Assembly: GCA_025738555.1 (NCBI GenBank)
Contig: JAOVFP010000001.1
Span: 1,364,001 to 1,428,000, forward strand
Reading direction: 5' to 3'
From: Cyathus striatus
Taxonomy: Eukaryota > Basidiomycota > Agaricomycetes > Agaricales > Nidulariaceae
Length of the DNA stretch: 64,000 bases
Part shown: positions 1 to 11,950 of the stretch, one piece after another
Layout of the letters: every line of letters starts with the position of its first letter
How positions within the stretch are numbered: the stretch's first letter is position 1
Program-made: the position numbers and the translations under genes
The notes under the pieces: model-generated
What the model saw: only the letters and a program-made list of their open reading frames with translations
What the model was told of the DNA's origin: nothing
Databases searched by the model: none

Positions 1-1
1 G

Positions 2-1143
2 GAGATCGTAGACGGAGGCCTCAAATCACAAACATTATGCATTAAAAGGCTCAATAGGCTCATCCGCTCCAATCCAGATCTTGGATCATACGTCAAGACA
101 CTTGAAATCACAAGAGAGACCGACTTTCATAAAACCCCAGCGGATGCAGTGCTTCCGTTTATCATTAATTCTATGCGCAATGTAGAACGATTTTCATTAG
201 GTTATCAGCTTTGGGATGAAGACGAGGAAACGGGACCCACTGAACGATGGGAGAATTTGAACGGTGGGGTTCGAGAAGCACTATTCTGTGCTTTTATATC
301 CGATTGGAACCATTTGAAGGAGTTACGACTGCATTGTATTTTCGGCGTCCCTGTTGAGCTGATGCTTCTTCTTCCGCCAACGCTGAAGATTTTACACCTC
401 CAAATGGTGGAGCTGATGGATGATTTTATATGTCCATCTGTGTTATATAAAATCACTAAAAAAAGGTGGCACTGCTCGACCTTGTTTGGACGTTTTAACA
501 ATTGATGAAAAGTGCAATTGGTGGATGATGAATTTTATTCGTGATCCTATGTCCATATACAGCCTTACTGAAGACTACATATTCCGTTTTCCGTTTTCCA
601 TTCAGAAGCTGCGAAAACTATACACGGGACTGTGTAACCCAAAGGAGGTAGAAGCTTTATCTTGCTTCCTAAAGGAGTGCGCAGAATCGCTGGAGGAGCT
701 GTGGCTAATTCAAGATCGTCCACTTGGTAAGTGTAAGCGTTATTTGTGGATCTCTCATATTAATTTGAACGCATACAGGAAGGAAAGACTTAAAAATGGA
801 ATGTATTTCGTTGCATTCACTTAAAGCTCTCCGTCGCCTCGTCATGCATATGTCTGTAACATCGCTTGACAAGATCATCAGGCTGCTTCTTACGATCCCA
901 AGGATTCATCAGTTGACCTCACTCCATATCCAATTTTCTGATATATATGTGACTGAGAAAACTCTTCAGTCGTTAAATTGGTCCGGCTTCGAGGAGGTTC
1001 TGCTTGACGAAAAGTTCAACGCCCTTTTCGAAATACACGCCATTTCTGATTTCTTGGTAAGGAATTATGTCAAGACGTGCCTTCCGCTTCTGCACCAGGA
1101 ACTAGCTGGAAGACTTAGACTTGGATCCTATCACGAAAAATAG
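2..1143 (+). CDS. F-box/LRR-like protein, 3' part (partial)
   Basis: The reading frame is open from the window edge, so the 5' end is missing. The opening residues (a leucine- and arginine-rich stretch with SNPDLGSYVKTLEI) and the later leucine-rich segments (LKELRLHC, LKILHLQM, LEELWLIQ) resemble the C-terminal leucine-rich half of mushroom F-box-type proteins, which recruit substrates to SCF ubiquitin ligases. An intron at 727-779 (GTAAGT..ACAG) joins in frame to the last exon, which ends in TAG at 1141-1143. Near 470 the frame shifts by one base at a run of seven A; this may be a short unrecognised intron, a real frameshift or a sequence error. The F-box itself is not visible, so the family call is by character only. 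Confidence 0.6.
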
Positions 1144-1552
1144 GGTTTGCATCATATACAGTATTTATCACTTTCTGATATGTGCCGTGATAACAATAGC
1201 TAGCATGAATGATATGTGTGGAATGATTCACTTGTTACTATTTATGAGTATACACGAAACGTCCTGAGGTGAGATAAATTAAGCAAGTAGAAGGGGAATT
1301 TCTTACATCATTACTACAGTGTATAAAAGATTGATAGGTAAGATCATTATGTACCCATAAATGGCGTGTATACTTATAATTCTATCACTTTCCCTAAGTA
1401 TTACCATGTGATCTGCAATGACCTAGCTCATAGTCAGCTAGACGTTGAACGTTGAAGTCATACCTAGTGAGATATGACGCTAGCTAATCAAGACGTCAAC
1501 GATAAGTCTCTTAGTTCTGACTGTATCCGGATCCCATTCAGTCTGAATATAT

Positions 1553-2220
1553 ATGACATGGAAATTTCATTTCCATTTCTTCCCGACTTTACTTCGCTCA
1601 ATGATGTTGCTCTCGTATTTCGCAATTGTCTTTCTCACTTTAGTTTCAAATGTCTGCGTGACAGTGTCTGTACCTGTTCCAGAAACAGACCAAAAGGCTC
1701 TTACCCGCTATGGAAGGGTAAAGTCATACTACGACATTAGCTCTTCATCGATAGCTTACCACATTTAAAGGCCACTTGGTTTGATACCGGTGCGTGTTAG
1801 GTGCAACTGATCGTATTTTCAGAGAGGATTTAACATCCGAAGGGCTGGGAAATTGTGGTTACTACAATAATAATGGTGATATGATAGTTGCGATAAGCAA
1901 GACACTATATAATGAGAAACACGGTTCAATCTGTGGACGAGTATGTGCAATCAAGTCGGTTGTGATATTCAGGCTAAGGTTTTCTAGTATATTGCTATCA
2001 CTGCAAAAGGTAAAACTGTCTATGCTCAGGTTATGGACAGCTGTCCTGCATGTGGAATTGGAGACCTTGGTGAGTAACCACTTCGGTCTGTCGGGTCAGT
2101 CATTTCTCATTATAACGTACAGACATGTCCCCGGCAGTGTTTCAAAAATATTCTCCACTGGATGATGGTGCCATTCCTGGGATTAGCTGGTGCTTTATGT
2201 ACCAGGGATGGCGCCCATAA
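1553..2220 (+). CDS. RlpA-like / double-psi beta-barrel secreted protein
   Basis: Five exons (1553-1717, 1771-1789, 1843-1940, 1988-2069, 2123-2220) splice to an uninterrupted 153-residue protein. It has a hydrophobic N-terminal signal segment (MMLLSYFAIVFLTLVS), then a domain with the family's landmarks: ATWFDTGLGNCG, NGDMIVAIS, GKTVYAQVMDSCPACG, DLDMSP and ISWCFM. The conserved Cys pairs and the Asp of the double-psi barrel are present. Such proteins are secreted and expansin/barwin-related, acting on walls or as peptidase inhibitors. No enzyme activity can be inferred. All four introns have GT..AG ends and the gene looks intact. Exon 2 is only 19 nt. Confidence 0.85.
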
Positions 2221-2628
2221 TTCAATTCTGAGTACCGAGTCTTAATAATTATTACTGGGGCTGCATTAAGCATATCCTTCAATAACTGGGAATTGACGAC
2301 TGCGTCAGCGATAACCTTGCTCGGCTATGAAGGATAAAGTTATGCGTTGTTAGTTCTACAAGTACAGTATATAGGTACAGATACAATAGATAATAAATAT
2401 ATATTAAAGTTGAACGCTAGGTTAAACTACATCACAGAAGGTAGTATGCGGCTTGTTCCTATCGCCAACAGCATAGGCTTTGTTTGTGCTATGCATGGGG
2501 ATGAGATCGAGTTGAGACCAAAGGGTAGGAGGGGGAAGGACGGAAGTTATGGTAGGAGGGAGGTTGACAGTACCAGGTACTGAAGGGGGCGGAAGGATGA
2601 CACGAGTTGCAACAACGTTCGCTTTGTA

Positions 2629-2895
2629 ATGGTCTCCCAAGGGCAAACTATTCCGAACGTACTGGTAGACATTGTGACCCCGCCCTCAGGTAAACTGAGC
2701 CTGTTTTATCTGTATGTGGCATTGTCAAGAAGCGCAGGGTGCAAAACAATTAGATTACTTCGAGGTTTTAATGACTCGATATTTATGCAAGCACATGATC
2801 CCGAACTGCTGGAGGACGACGATAGACTGGAGAGACTTGATGCAAGTACCAAACTGCAATGGCAGAGAGCAAGGGAGAGGGGAGGGCCAACCTAA
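2629..2895 (+). pseudogene. Helitron/PIF1-type helicase C-terminal relic
   Basis: The translation contains QGQTIPNVLVDI, then LYVALSRS and IRLLRGF, then DDRLERLD. This is the order seen at the C-terminus of PIF1-like helicases, including the helicase of fungal Helitrons. The Walker motifs and the rest of the protein are absent, and the sequence just upstream is out of frame. It is a fragment of about 89 codons, probably left by a transposon. Host PIF1 is a less likely source because no other helicase motifs are nearby. Confidence 0.65.
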
Positions 2896-3615
2896 GTATT
2901 GTTACTGCAGTGAGCAATAATGTAACATAAACAATACCTGTAGTATTGCACTAACGTCAAAGACCGAAAACCAGAGAGTGAGAGACAGAAATTTACCACA
3001 AACAAAACTTCAACAAACGTCGGAAACGGGGTACCAAGTAAGAGCAACAAGGGAAAGAACTGCTGCCAAACTAAACGGCAACGAGAAGTCAACGAAGAAA
3101 GAAGGTGGATAGCGACGAGCACGAAACAAACCAAGGGCCGGCCACACAATCATTCAAGAGCAGGTAGAAAACAACGAAGAACCGTCTAACGCGGTAATCA
3201 CGTGAATCACGTGCAGGTCGAAAAGTGAACCCAATTATGACCCGGAGAAACCTTGCCAAGTAAGGTGATTAGCATAGTGATTTTAATGAACCTTCTCTTT
3301 TTCCAAGTTCTTTTCGTATTAACGTTGATAAAGGAAGACTTACCGTATTACAGGAAGCCAATCACCGCTTATACTAAAAATCTAAGCATAAAGGATTCAA
3401 TCATGAACCTGCAGTAATACTAAAATCTATATAGAACTTTCTGATAAATTTTTTATAAAAGTAATTGATGAATTTGACATATCTCCAAACTTCAGCAGTT
3501 GGTACTTTAAAGATTCTTCAGAATACTCTGATGAAAACTCTGAATAAAGTATGGTTAAAAGAATGTATTGTATTTTTGATTCAATCGTGTGTTGTAGAAG
3601 TGATCAGTTCTGTGA
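2896..3615. other. Intergenic, no gene seen
   Basis: AT-rich DNA after about 3250. Short frames on both strands show no recognisable protein features. Confidence 0.5.
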
Positions 3616-4300
3616 ATAAATTTTCATGCGCACAATAGGTAGATTCAGATTGCCTCATGGGGAGGCAACATCGATGATATGATGCGCCTCAACATCGCCA
3701 AAAACATATATTCGCACATGTATCGAGAAAAGAGCAGACGCATGAAGAGAAAGATAGTAGTAAGAATAAGTGAGTAAGGTAGAAAGAAAGGCAGCGAGAG
3801 ATGTAGGTAAAGAAATAGCAAATAACTAAGAAAGATAATGAATATGATGTTGTGGTACGGGATGAGTGGGTAATAAAAAAGCGGATAACAGTAAACCGAT
3901 ACAGAACACGGCACAAGTACAGTTGCTGGAGGAAGGAAGAAACGACGTTAGTGGAAACGATGATGTGCAACAGGACAGGAGAAAGGAGGGCTGGGAACCT
4001 CAGCTCTATTTCTCCCTCGAGCCCTGTTTTGATCGGTGGACTCTATTCAGACGAGTCAAGTCTAGTATGAATTACAGACCAACACCAATGAATTGAGTTG
4101 GGACGACTGCAATAAAAAATGTGTGTTAACGCACCCATTATTCAAACGCTGGTGTCAGCCGCCCATGACGCTTCGTAACAGCGTCATGGCACACAATGTA
4201 TACGCTCGCCGTCCACTAATTGGCCTGGTGCAAGTTAGTAACTTGAACTTCAATAAATTTTCATGCGCACAATAGGCATATTCAGATTGCCTCAGTTGTC
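3616..4300 (-). mobile_element. Relic of Ngaro-like split direct repeats (B2-A2-B1 end)
   Basis: About 40 bp (aataaattttcatgcgcaca and onward through attcagattgcctca) occurs at 3616 and again at 4252. Between the copies lies a diverged match to the A repeat of the full element at 31.1-36.8 kb, sharing gaattgagttg, ggtgtcagccgccc and the closing gtgcaagtt..aacttgaact in the same order. The B-like part keeps a GGAGGCA..GCGCCTC hairpin like the full element's B repeat. Read on the minus strand this is the 3' end of a related tyrosine-recombinase retroelement whose coding part is gone. Confidence 0.6.
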
Positions 4301-4432
4301 AACATTTACTCTTCATGATACCAACGGTAACTACTCTGCCTAGGACTGGGTTCTTTCATGAAGAAAGGAAGAAAATACATTTCTTGATTACAGAAACAAT
4401 GCATCAAGTAGTAATCTCAATAAATTAATAGG

Positions 4433-6470
4433 GGGCCTACAGATTTTGACGTTGCCCTAGATTTGACGTTGCCTGGCGTTGCGTGTGACGTTGTGTGTGA
4501 CGTTGCGTGACGTTGCTTATTTATTTTTGATGTTGCTACATATATTAGTGCTGAGGTCCTGTGTTCAAGTCCCACTGTGTAGTTAGTAATAAATACAATA
4601 AATAAGTAGATGTTCTTTCATTTTAATAATATATATTAGCACTGGATGGGGTGTCTACTATGGATTTAGCTAAGTAGTAATGTTGTGGTAATGGAGAGTG
4701 TAACACATCAGCCTTAGAGACCGAGAGTAAAGCAAATTAATTCTAAAGCAGTGTAGAGTAGCAAACTGCCTGTGGTGCGATTCAGGAATTATTCGACATA
4801 TCAAGACATTCCAAATCGGATTATGTAATCACGCATCACGCATCATTGATGCATTCGTATGCATTCTGCTCGTGCTCTCTGTTCAATCTCCATCCCTTCC
4901 ACTCGCTAATATATATTAGCACTGGATGGGGGTGGGGAGAGGGTATAACAAATAATACTTACATTCCCACAGTGAAATACATATATTTTGTCACTTGTGT
5001 ACAGCATTTCTAATACTATTTAGATTTTAGCTGGCTGGTAGTTTTGTAAATTTATGATATATACTAATAACAAATAGAGATTGGTAGAGATACATGCACT
5101 CTACTCATTTTTATACAAGTTACAGAAATCTGAAAATAAGGATTTTGACGTTGCCTGTGATGTTGCCTGACATTGCCAATCTGAGAATTGATGTTGCCAT
5201 GATGTTGCTTGATGTTGCTGGCGTTGCCTGACATTGCTGTGACATTGCTGTGACATTGCCGGATGGCATTGCCATGACGTTGCCGGATGTTGCCTGAGAT
5301 GTTGCTTGATGTTGCCTTTGACGTTGCTGGAGGTTCAATGTTTCCCATGCCCTCCACTCTGCCTTTGTTTATATTGTATGCAGTGTTGATCCTGTCCATC
5401 ACTCCATCAAGCACCCTTCCTCATCACCATGGCAGCACATCACACTTCCTTGTCATCATGCTCAACAGTGAGCAAGTATTTTTTTATTTCTTAGCTCAAT
5501 TCTTTATCATTTTCTTCGATTATTTTTGCATTATTTAATATATATTATGATATATGTACTACACAATGTTTCACTATGTAATGAAGGGGATAAAGCTATT
5601 AAACATGTGAATTAGAGACAGCTTTTAAATAATCTTCTACTGTAATATATTCCATCCTTTGTTAAATATTTGATAATATGTTGTATTATAAATAGTAGAC
5701 TGTGTGTTTGATTAAGAGAAATGTAATAAAAGTGTAAAAATGAGAGCGGAGGCATGGGAAACAATGAGCGGGAGGCAGGCCATGGTGATATGCATGTGAT
5801 AACCCAAAGGGAAGGGCGGGAGACAATGATTAGCAGCCGGAACTGACTAGCGAGAGGTGTTATCATAGCGCCACGAACATTATTTCCATTACGTAATCAG
5901 CTGATGCATGTGTCAATGTGCTGTTCGCACGTTCTCTCACTTTCTCCCTCCAATGCGGACACACTTGTACATTGCCTCAATGCCGCAATTACTCAAGAGT
6001 AACTCAAGATTGTCAGTATTTCACACTACCAAGACCTGCTGAATACAATAATTTGCTTTACCAAAGGCCATGTCACCACCCCAAGTCCCTCTCCTGAAGT
6101 TTTTATCTTACAAATTTTCTTTCAATTCATCGGTATGCTTTATGTTTCAAACTTTCCCTTTTTCTTTCAATAATCTACAACCTCAACACTATTAATTTCC
6201 GCTTTATTCAGCTATTCCTCATTAGGTACTCTCTTTATTTAAATTTTCTTTAAAATCCATGTATCTACTTCCCTGAATTCAGTGAAAATATTCTCCCCCT
6301 TTCTCAACACCTTAGAACACCCAGGTCGAACAGATGTTCAATGGAATCGCTTACGATTTTTTTGTTTAGGTATCAACACATTCTTGGGCCTTGCACTGCA
6401 CTGGTATTGCGTGACATTGCTGTGCGAGATTTGATGTTGCCTCACTGGCAATGTCAAAATCTAGTAGCCC
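4433..6470. mobile_element. Non-autonomous MULE-like element, 2038 bp
   Basis: The left end begins GGGCCTACAGATTTTGACGT and the right end, reverse complemented, begins GGGCTACTAGATTTTGACAT. The element is flanked by a perfect 9-bp direct repeat, ATTAATAGG, at 4424-4432 and 6471-6479. A 9-bp target duplication and these ends fit the Mutator-like (MULE) superfamily. The interior holds arrays of a GACGTTGCC-type subterminal repeat and no credible gene. It shares its termini with the 14.4-kb element just downstream and is presumably its deletion derivative. Confidence 0.85.
5136..5340. repeat. Array of GACGTTGCC-type 9-12 bp repeats
   Basis: About a dozen degenerate copies of (G/T)ACGTTGCC separated by a few bases. 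Most variants are CG to TG or CG to CA (GATGTTGCC, GACATTGCC), the pattern left by deamination of methylated CpG. It acts as a subterminal repeat of the 2-kb element. Frames open across it are repeat translation, not genes. Confidence 0.75.
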
Positions 6471-6751
6471 ATTAATAGGTAGTACTAATTCTGAACTAAG
6501 TAGTTGAGTATCCACCTTTCTACATCTTTTTATAGCTAAATGTACCAGGTTTTTGATTCGTCTTTCATTTGAGTCGGAAGTATTCTAACTCTCAGACCTT
6601 TCTCTGTTTGTCGGAGTGCCACTCCCATCTTCACACTCAGAAAAACTTTCATTTTTTCCATTCACTTATTAAAAAATGATTGACATGCAACCTCCCCATC
6701 AGATTCTAGACACTTGAGGACATTAGCCCAGGTGGCTTGCCTTCTAAATAT
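6471..6751. other. Host DNA between two transposons, with displaced gene tail
   Basis: This short host segment carries one target duplication at each end (6471-6479 and 6743-6751). Minus strand 6742-6662 holds an open frame of about 27 codons ending in a stop. It is in frame, across the target site, with the truncated cerato-platanin-like gene at 21.2 kb, so it is probably that gene's former 3' end. Confidence 0.55.
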
Positions 6752-6879
6752 GGGCCTACAGAATTTGACGTTGCCCCGTAATTTGACGTTGCCAGTGAAT
6801 ATCTTGCGGCAACACCAACCCTCACATGGCAATGTCATGTAACCCCATGGCAACATCAAGCAATGTCGCAGAAGCGTGA

Positions 6880-8370
6880 GGGGTGGCTGTGGTCGAAGTC
6901 GACGTGATAATGCCATGTATAGGTGAAATATACTTGCGAATGAAAAGAAAGAAGAAAAACAGGAGAAATATATATATACTGAGATAAAAACTACATATAT
7001 GGAAGGGAACTTGAAATGAATATAGAAGGGTGTCCAAAATCCATAGAATATACTTTGTTGATAATGTGAGAAGAGAAAAGTACAAGGGGAGAATAACTGA
7101 ACAGAGATAGATTGCACAAAGAGAGTAACCAAATATTGTTGCCAGTGACTGAATCGCCAGGACTTCATCCTGGTCTATGTGTCAAAACGACGACAACAAG
7201 GCGGCGGTGGTGGCAGAAGGGAGGTGCTGGTGGGACTGTGGTACTGGTGGTGGGCAAGATGATGTTGGGGGGACAGAAGTGAGGGATGTGGTAGCTGGGG
7301 CCAGGGAGAGAAGCTAGGGGAGGGGGGGAAGATGGAGGACAGATGACAGAGAGGTTGATGTGGCTGTCTACCAGATGACCTGCATGAACTTGAGGAATGG
7401 GACATAGAGGTTGGGAGACGTTGAGGTAGGGAGTGGGCGCTTGCGCTTGTGGGGACCAGACGACAGACGTTGAGGATAGAATGTGCCATCTACTCCATGT
7501 AGATGGCAGTGGGACATTGAGGTAAGGATCAAGGATTGGGGGAGTAGGAAGAGTCATGGGTGAGACAACATTATGAAGGGTCGATGTAGTCTGTAGTCAT
7601 CTACACTGTGAGACGATATTTGGAGGTGGATCATCATGAGGAGGGAGAGGCCCTATATGGTGTAGAATGACCATGTGGGGTATGAGGGGGTGAGACGACT
7701 ACCCCGTGAGGTGGACTTGGAGTGGAGGCGCATCGTCGTCATTGGTCATTGATTAGTCGTGGGGGGGTGGGGGGTGTTGTCACCGATTTGGAGCATAGGT
7801 GGGGTAGTGGTGGGAATCCGTTCGAAATAAGCTTTCAAAAGCTTCTCGAGTCCCCCCATCGTCCTACTTCTTAACTGAACCATATCAAATGTTCAAAGAT
7901 CTAAAACTTAAACATGGCAATAGAACCAATGTTCATCAGCTATAAGGAGCAGGCTGATTTATATAATGTGCATACCTTTCTCTTCACTTTCTTGTTTTCT
8001 AAACAACAAGATCGCATTAGGCTGGGGAGCAAGTTATGGTGTGCTGGAGAGTGGCTAGACTGATGAGCATTCATCATCAGGGAGAGGACAATGATGAGAG
8101 GAGGGAAAGGGGGCTTGAGATCACTGAAGTTGAAGTAAGTCTCTTGTCAATGTAAACCAATTAACACTGACCCGACCTTATAATAGACAGTGCACTTCTT
8201 TGTGTGCACGGGAAGAATGCCGAAAAGTTGCCATGTAGTAGGTTGGTATGATATATGTTGCTGGTGAGTTTTTGTATTTGTTATGTTTTTTCTACCTAAC
8301 ATATCTTTAGTGCTCGCGGCAATTGAATGAAATATAAAGTACATAAATATGTAGTTTAAAACTTGTAAAA
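6880..8370. other. Transposon interior, purine-rich, no gene
   Basis: Strongly G/A-rich on the plus strand between about 7180 and 7800. The minus-strand frames there are low-complexity Pro/Ser/His strings and are not credible proteins. There are no splice-consistent exons. Confidence 0.5.
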
Positions 8371-8371
8371 T

Positions 8372-8450
8372 AGTGGTCCTTAATCAATATCTTGGAAGAA
8401 ACTGGAATGAGAAAGAGATGAATGGATTGGCCTAGAACATTGGGCAATGT
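8372..8450 (+). repeat. Direct repeat inside the large element, copy 1
   Basis: The sequence beginning atatcttggaag and running through gaatgagaaagagat to ggattggcct recurs at about 9485-9550 with scattered transitions. The second copy leads directly into the GGCAACGTC array at 9.54 kb. This indicates an internal duplication or nested insertion within the element. Confidence 0.6.
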
Positions 8451-8879
8451 AAAGAACAGAATGTTCCCCACAAAAAGCCCCCTCCTATGGCATACCTCAC
8501 TCCTTCAAAATAGTAATTGCCTAGCTAATATAAACCTATGGCATGTCCTTCATGTGAATCGTGTCCGCCTATGCACTATGCAGACACAAGTGCACAAGCG
8601 TGAAGCCTAACCTGGGGTTCATCTAACTTCGTTTTCATCTTCATCTCTATGACGCTTAATTCACTGAGGCAGTTCAGTATCAGTCTGCATGAGGGTAAGA
8701 ATGCTTGGCCCATGTGGGAGGTGCAGGAGAGTCCTCCTGCTTGATGCCAGTGTCTCTCTCATTCAGTGCTTCAACATCAGTGCACTCTTCATTATCATGA
8801 TGCTGTACAGATATTGAGTTATATTAGTTGCAATTAATGATAAACATAACTAAATGAATTCATATGTTCATTGCAGTCA

Positions 8880-9170
8880 CCCCCAAATTACTTCAAAGTG
8901 GGAGGAAGATAGTTGGCGATGAACTCTGAATCCTCACCAGGCAAGGACGATCTCGATGGTGTTCCGACCTAAGGAGCAGACAAGTTTGCTGATGCCGATG
9001 GCAAACTGGCTCTGATGTACTCTGTCGCATCCTAGTCTTACTTTGAGACTCGAAGTGGCTGATCGTTCAGTTCCCACTTGATCGTTGCTCTAGCCCTCCG
9101 TAGTGGAGCTGGCTATGTGCAGACCTAGCACTGTGTTTGGAACGCTCTGGTTTAGTTGGAGTGACTATTG
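8880..9170 (+). pseudogene. Possible decayed coding relic, unidentified
   Basis: One frame shows peptide-like stretches (SPGKDDLDGVPT, KLALMYSVAS, IVALALRSGAGY) broken by several in-frame stops. A GTAAG..TGCAG intron-like segment lies just upstream. I do not recognise the family. It could be a dead exon of the transposon's plus-strand cargo or chance. Confidence 0.2.
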
Positions 9171-9537
9171 ATCTTGTTTGCAAGCTATGAGGATTAGAGC
9201 ACTGGAATGGCAACGTTGGGCAACATCAATAATGGACCATTCCCCGCAGAAGTAAGCAATTCGTGCTATGAAAGGAACGCAGCCCCAGTATGAATATCAA
9301 CACTGGCACTGGATTGAAGATTTTCTTAGGTCTAGCACCTGACCAGCAGTAATAGTCATATATAAGCCAATCACCAATATCCACCACGAATGATAACTCA
9401 CACAGATGGGGACTGGCACAGCCGATGTACTGAGAGAACAAAGAGGAATCAATGAGCCAATTTGTAATATAGCGGTCTTTGATGAATATCTTGGAAGAGA
9501 CCGGAATGAGAAAGAGATAACTGGATTGGCCTACAAT

Positions 9538-9770
9538 GTTGGGCAACGTCAGGCAATGCCAGCAACATCGGGAAATGCCAGCAACGTCATGGGCAACGTC
9601 ACGGCAACACTCGTCAATGCAAGCAACGTCAGACAATGCCAGTTCTCAGATGTTTGCAATGCCAGCAACGCCAGGCAACGTCAATCCTCAGAGGAGCAAC
9701 GTCAAGCAACGTCACATGCAAAATTGGTGGGCAATGTCAGCAATGTCACTTGCAAAACTCATAGTTATTG
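9538..9770 (+). repeat. Internal GGCAACGTC array
   Basis: Some fifteen copies of GGCAACGTC and its transition variants (GGCAATGCC, AGCAACGTC, GGCAACATC) lie in the orientation seen at the element's right end. It is an internal copy of the subterminal array, possibly marking the boundary of a nested unit. Confidence 0.7.
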
Positions 9771-9845
9771 TACATGACACTCTGCTTTGGAGTTACTGGA
9801 GCAGGTATACAGAAGTAAATGAACAACTACGAAGGTGTTGGTGGC

Positions 9846-10240
9846 ATTGGTAATGAGCCTTCCAAGCAGTTGAGAACGAGCTAGGGCGTCTGCTTTAGAA
9901 TTACCAAAGCAGTTGACAAGGTGGTGGGATGAGGGAAGAAGAAATTCGGCTTTAGAAGTACCAAAGCAGTGAGGTGATGGTTATGGTGGTGTAAAAAGGA
10001 ATGACTATGAAGGGTCAGTAGTGTCGGTAATGAGCCTTCCAAGCAGTTCAGAACGAGCTAGTGCATCTGCTTTAGAATTACCAAAGCAGTTGATGAGGTA
10101 GTGGGATGAGAGAATAAGGAAGTCTGCTTTAGAATTACCAAAGCAGATGAGGTAGGAGTATGAGAGAAGAAGAAATTCTGCTTTAGAATTACCAAAGCAG
10201 TGAGGTGATGGTCATGGTGGTGTGAAAAGTAGGAACAATA
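9846..10240. repeat. Tandem duplication with five near-palindromic CTGCTTT..AAAGCAG motifs
   Basis: A unit of about 180 bp is repeated twice (from about 9846 and 10026). It holds near-palindromes of 23 bp, CTGCTTTAG..CCAAAGCAG, at about 9890, 9947, 10067, 10124 and 10178. A related array lies in inverted orientation at 17.73-18.0 kb, so the two frame the transposase gene. They look like subterminal binding sites of a second, inner unit or of the transposase. Confidence 0.7.
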
Positions 10241-11124
10241 TGACAATAGGCCGATACTATTTGTTGTTACTGTTTGTTGTTCAATGTTTGAGCTGGAATT
10301 TAAATTCTTAGGTAATTTGTTTTACACTCAGTCAACTAGAAGAGTACTGATACTTATAGGCTCATAAGAAGTAGGCTTAATTATATTAAAATATAATGGG
10401 TAAAAGTAACATGTACAACACTTAATCAAATGAAATGAGTAGCAGTCTAATTTAATCTATACAGTGTTTGGAATATAAAGTAATATTTTTATTGAGTACT
10501 GTATTACATATATCTAAACTAAATTGATTTATGTAATATACAACAATTCTTGGAGTATATTTACCAAGTTTTATGGTAGAATTAGATGTCGAAACATATA
10601 TAATATGAGGATTACAGAGGAGGTCACTTTTTAGCAAAAACCAGGACTTGACACAGTATGTCACGGGTGTCACAATAATTCACACCTATGAGTTTGGGGG
10701 GGATCAAGAGTGTGTGACAAGCCTGTGTCACTCAACGGAAATCATCAAAATTGCTACTTTCTCAGTATTTCCTTTTTAAGCATCGCATTTCTGCCCCTAT
10801 CAAGCTAATATTGGAGGAAATGTATATATGTACTGTTAAAGTATAGATGAAATTTTGTAAGAAACTACTGCAGCTAGAGAACTTAATATTTTGGTTATAA
10901 AACTGTGCCAAGATGAGATATTTACCTGACTTTGGAGTGATCCCTATTTATCTTCCCCTCCGCTGTACATAATTTTTTCAAACTTTTCTTGAGAAGAGAA
11001 TATACACAGTAGAAAACGTATGCGAAAATCCTAAGCAATACAGCAAAATGGTGAGGGAGGAGGATGAAAGCACAGGTGTGTCAAGGAGTGTTGCTGTGTC
11101 AAGGAACATCCAAACTCTGTATGG
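10241..11124. other. AT-rich transposon interior, no gene seen
   Basis: No frame with recognisable features. Long AT-rich tracts lie 10.3-10.65 kb. Confidence 0.45.
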
Positions 11125-11950
11125 TCCTTCTTTTGGGACGTGGCTTTGGGCGTGGTTTTTCTTCCATTTGAACTGGCGCCTCCAAGTCCAATTCTGATTT
11201 TTCATACAAAGGGCCTCTCTAATAAATAGTAAGAACAATTAGCCTTTTCAAGTCATGCAATATTACAATAGCACACCTCAAAATCTTCTTCAAAGTCTTC
11301 AAAGTTTGGATCGTTCCAGCCTTCAGGAAGATTTCCGTATGGATACCAACTATCCTGAAGGGGACTGTGATCCAAACCCCATACACCACTTCCTGCTCTT
11401 CCTGCTTGAGGTGATCTTTCAAAAAGACATCGCTTGAATGCATATAGGCACTCTTTATCAATATCAAGACCATTCACGATGCTTGGATGGCAGTTGAGCT
11501 GGTAATTCCATGATGCCTGTAACAAATCATTGCTGGAGCTAAACTCCTTTGCATATTTAGCTGCAATATAAACCATTACTGCATGTGTGTAAGGGATTTT
11601 TAATAACCATTCTGATGCCTTCTCGATCTTGTTGGCTCCAGGAATGTTGAGATAGAACCAATGAGCTATTTCAGCATGTTTAAGGGCTGTGAGATCGCCA
11701 TAGTGATTGACTGTTCCTGGTACATGTCCTAATTCTTTGGTATTAAGCCTGTTACGAATATATACCACTGCTGGTAAATTAAATGTGTCCTTATCGGCAT
11801 CCAGAGGATCACAATCAATTAATGATTGGAATAGCAAGATATGAGGTTGTAAGATAGTGCTCGTTTCATTAGTTACTTCAATATCACAGAACTCAAATAT
11901 TATGTCCTCCTCATTACGAGTTTCAAAAGAGCGGGTCCATTTTCCGAGCT
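11125..11950 (-). pseudogene. Unknown conserved-looking domain downstream of the transposase
   Basis: The frame from about 11.95 to 11.25 kb is open for over 190 codons. It starts around WTRSFETRNEEDIIFEFCDI and contains VVYIRNRLNTK, HAEIAHWFYLNIPGANK and GRAGSGVWGLD. A further exon down to about 11.13 kb would add an acidic-to-basic tail (EEKPRPKPRPKRRT) after an intron near 11.22-11.26 kb. A TAG interrupts the frame just upstream of the first motif. It follows the PHD-type finger on the same strand and may be the C-terminal domain of the same large protein or a separate gene. No catalytic motif is recognised. Its acidic/aromatic composition and tail suggest a nuclear protein, which is inference only. 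Confidence 0.5.

Noticed and set aside
7165..7557. Pro/Ser-rich frame on the minus strand as a cell-wall protein
   Set aside because: Translation of a simple purine-rich tract. No signal peptide, splice structure or Cys pattern.
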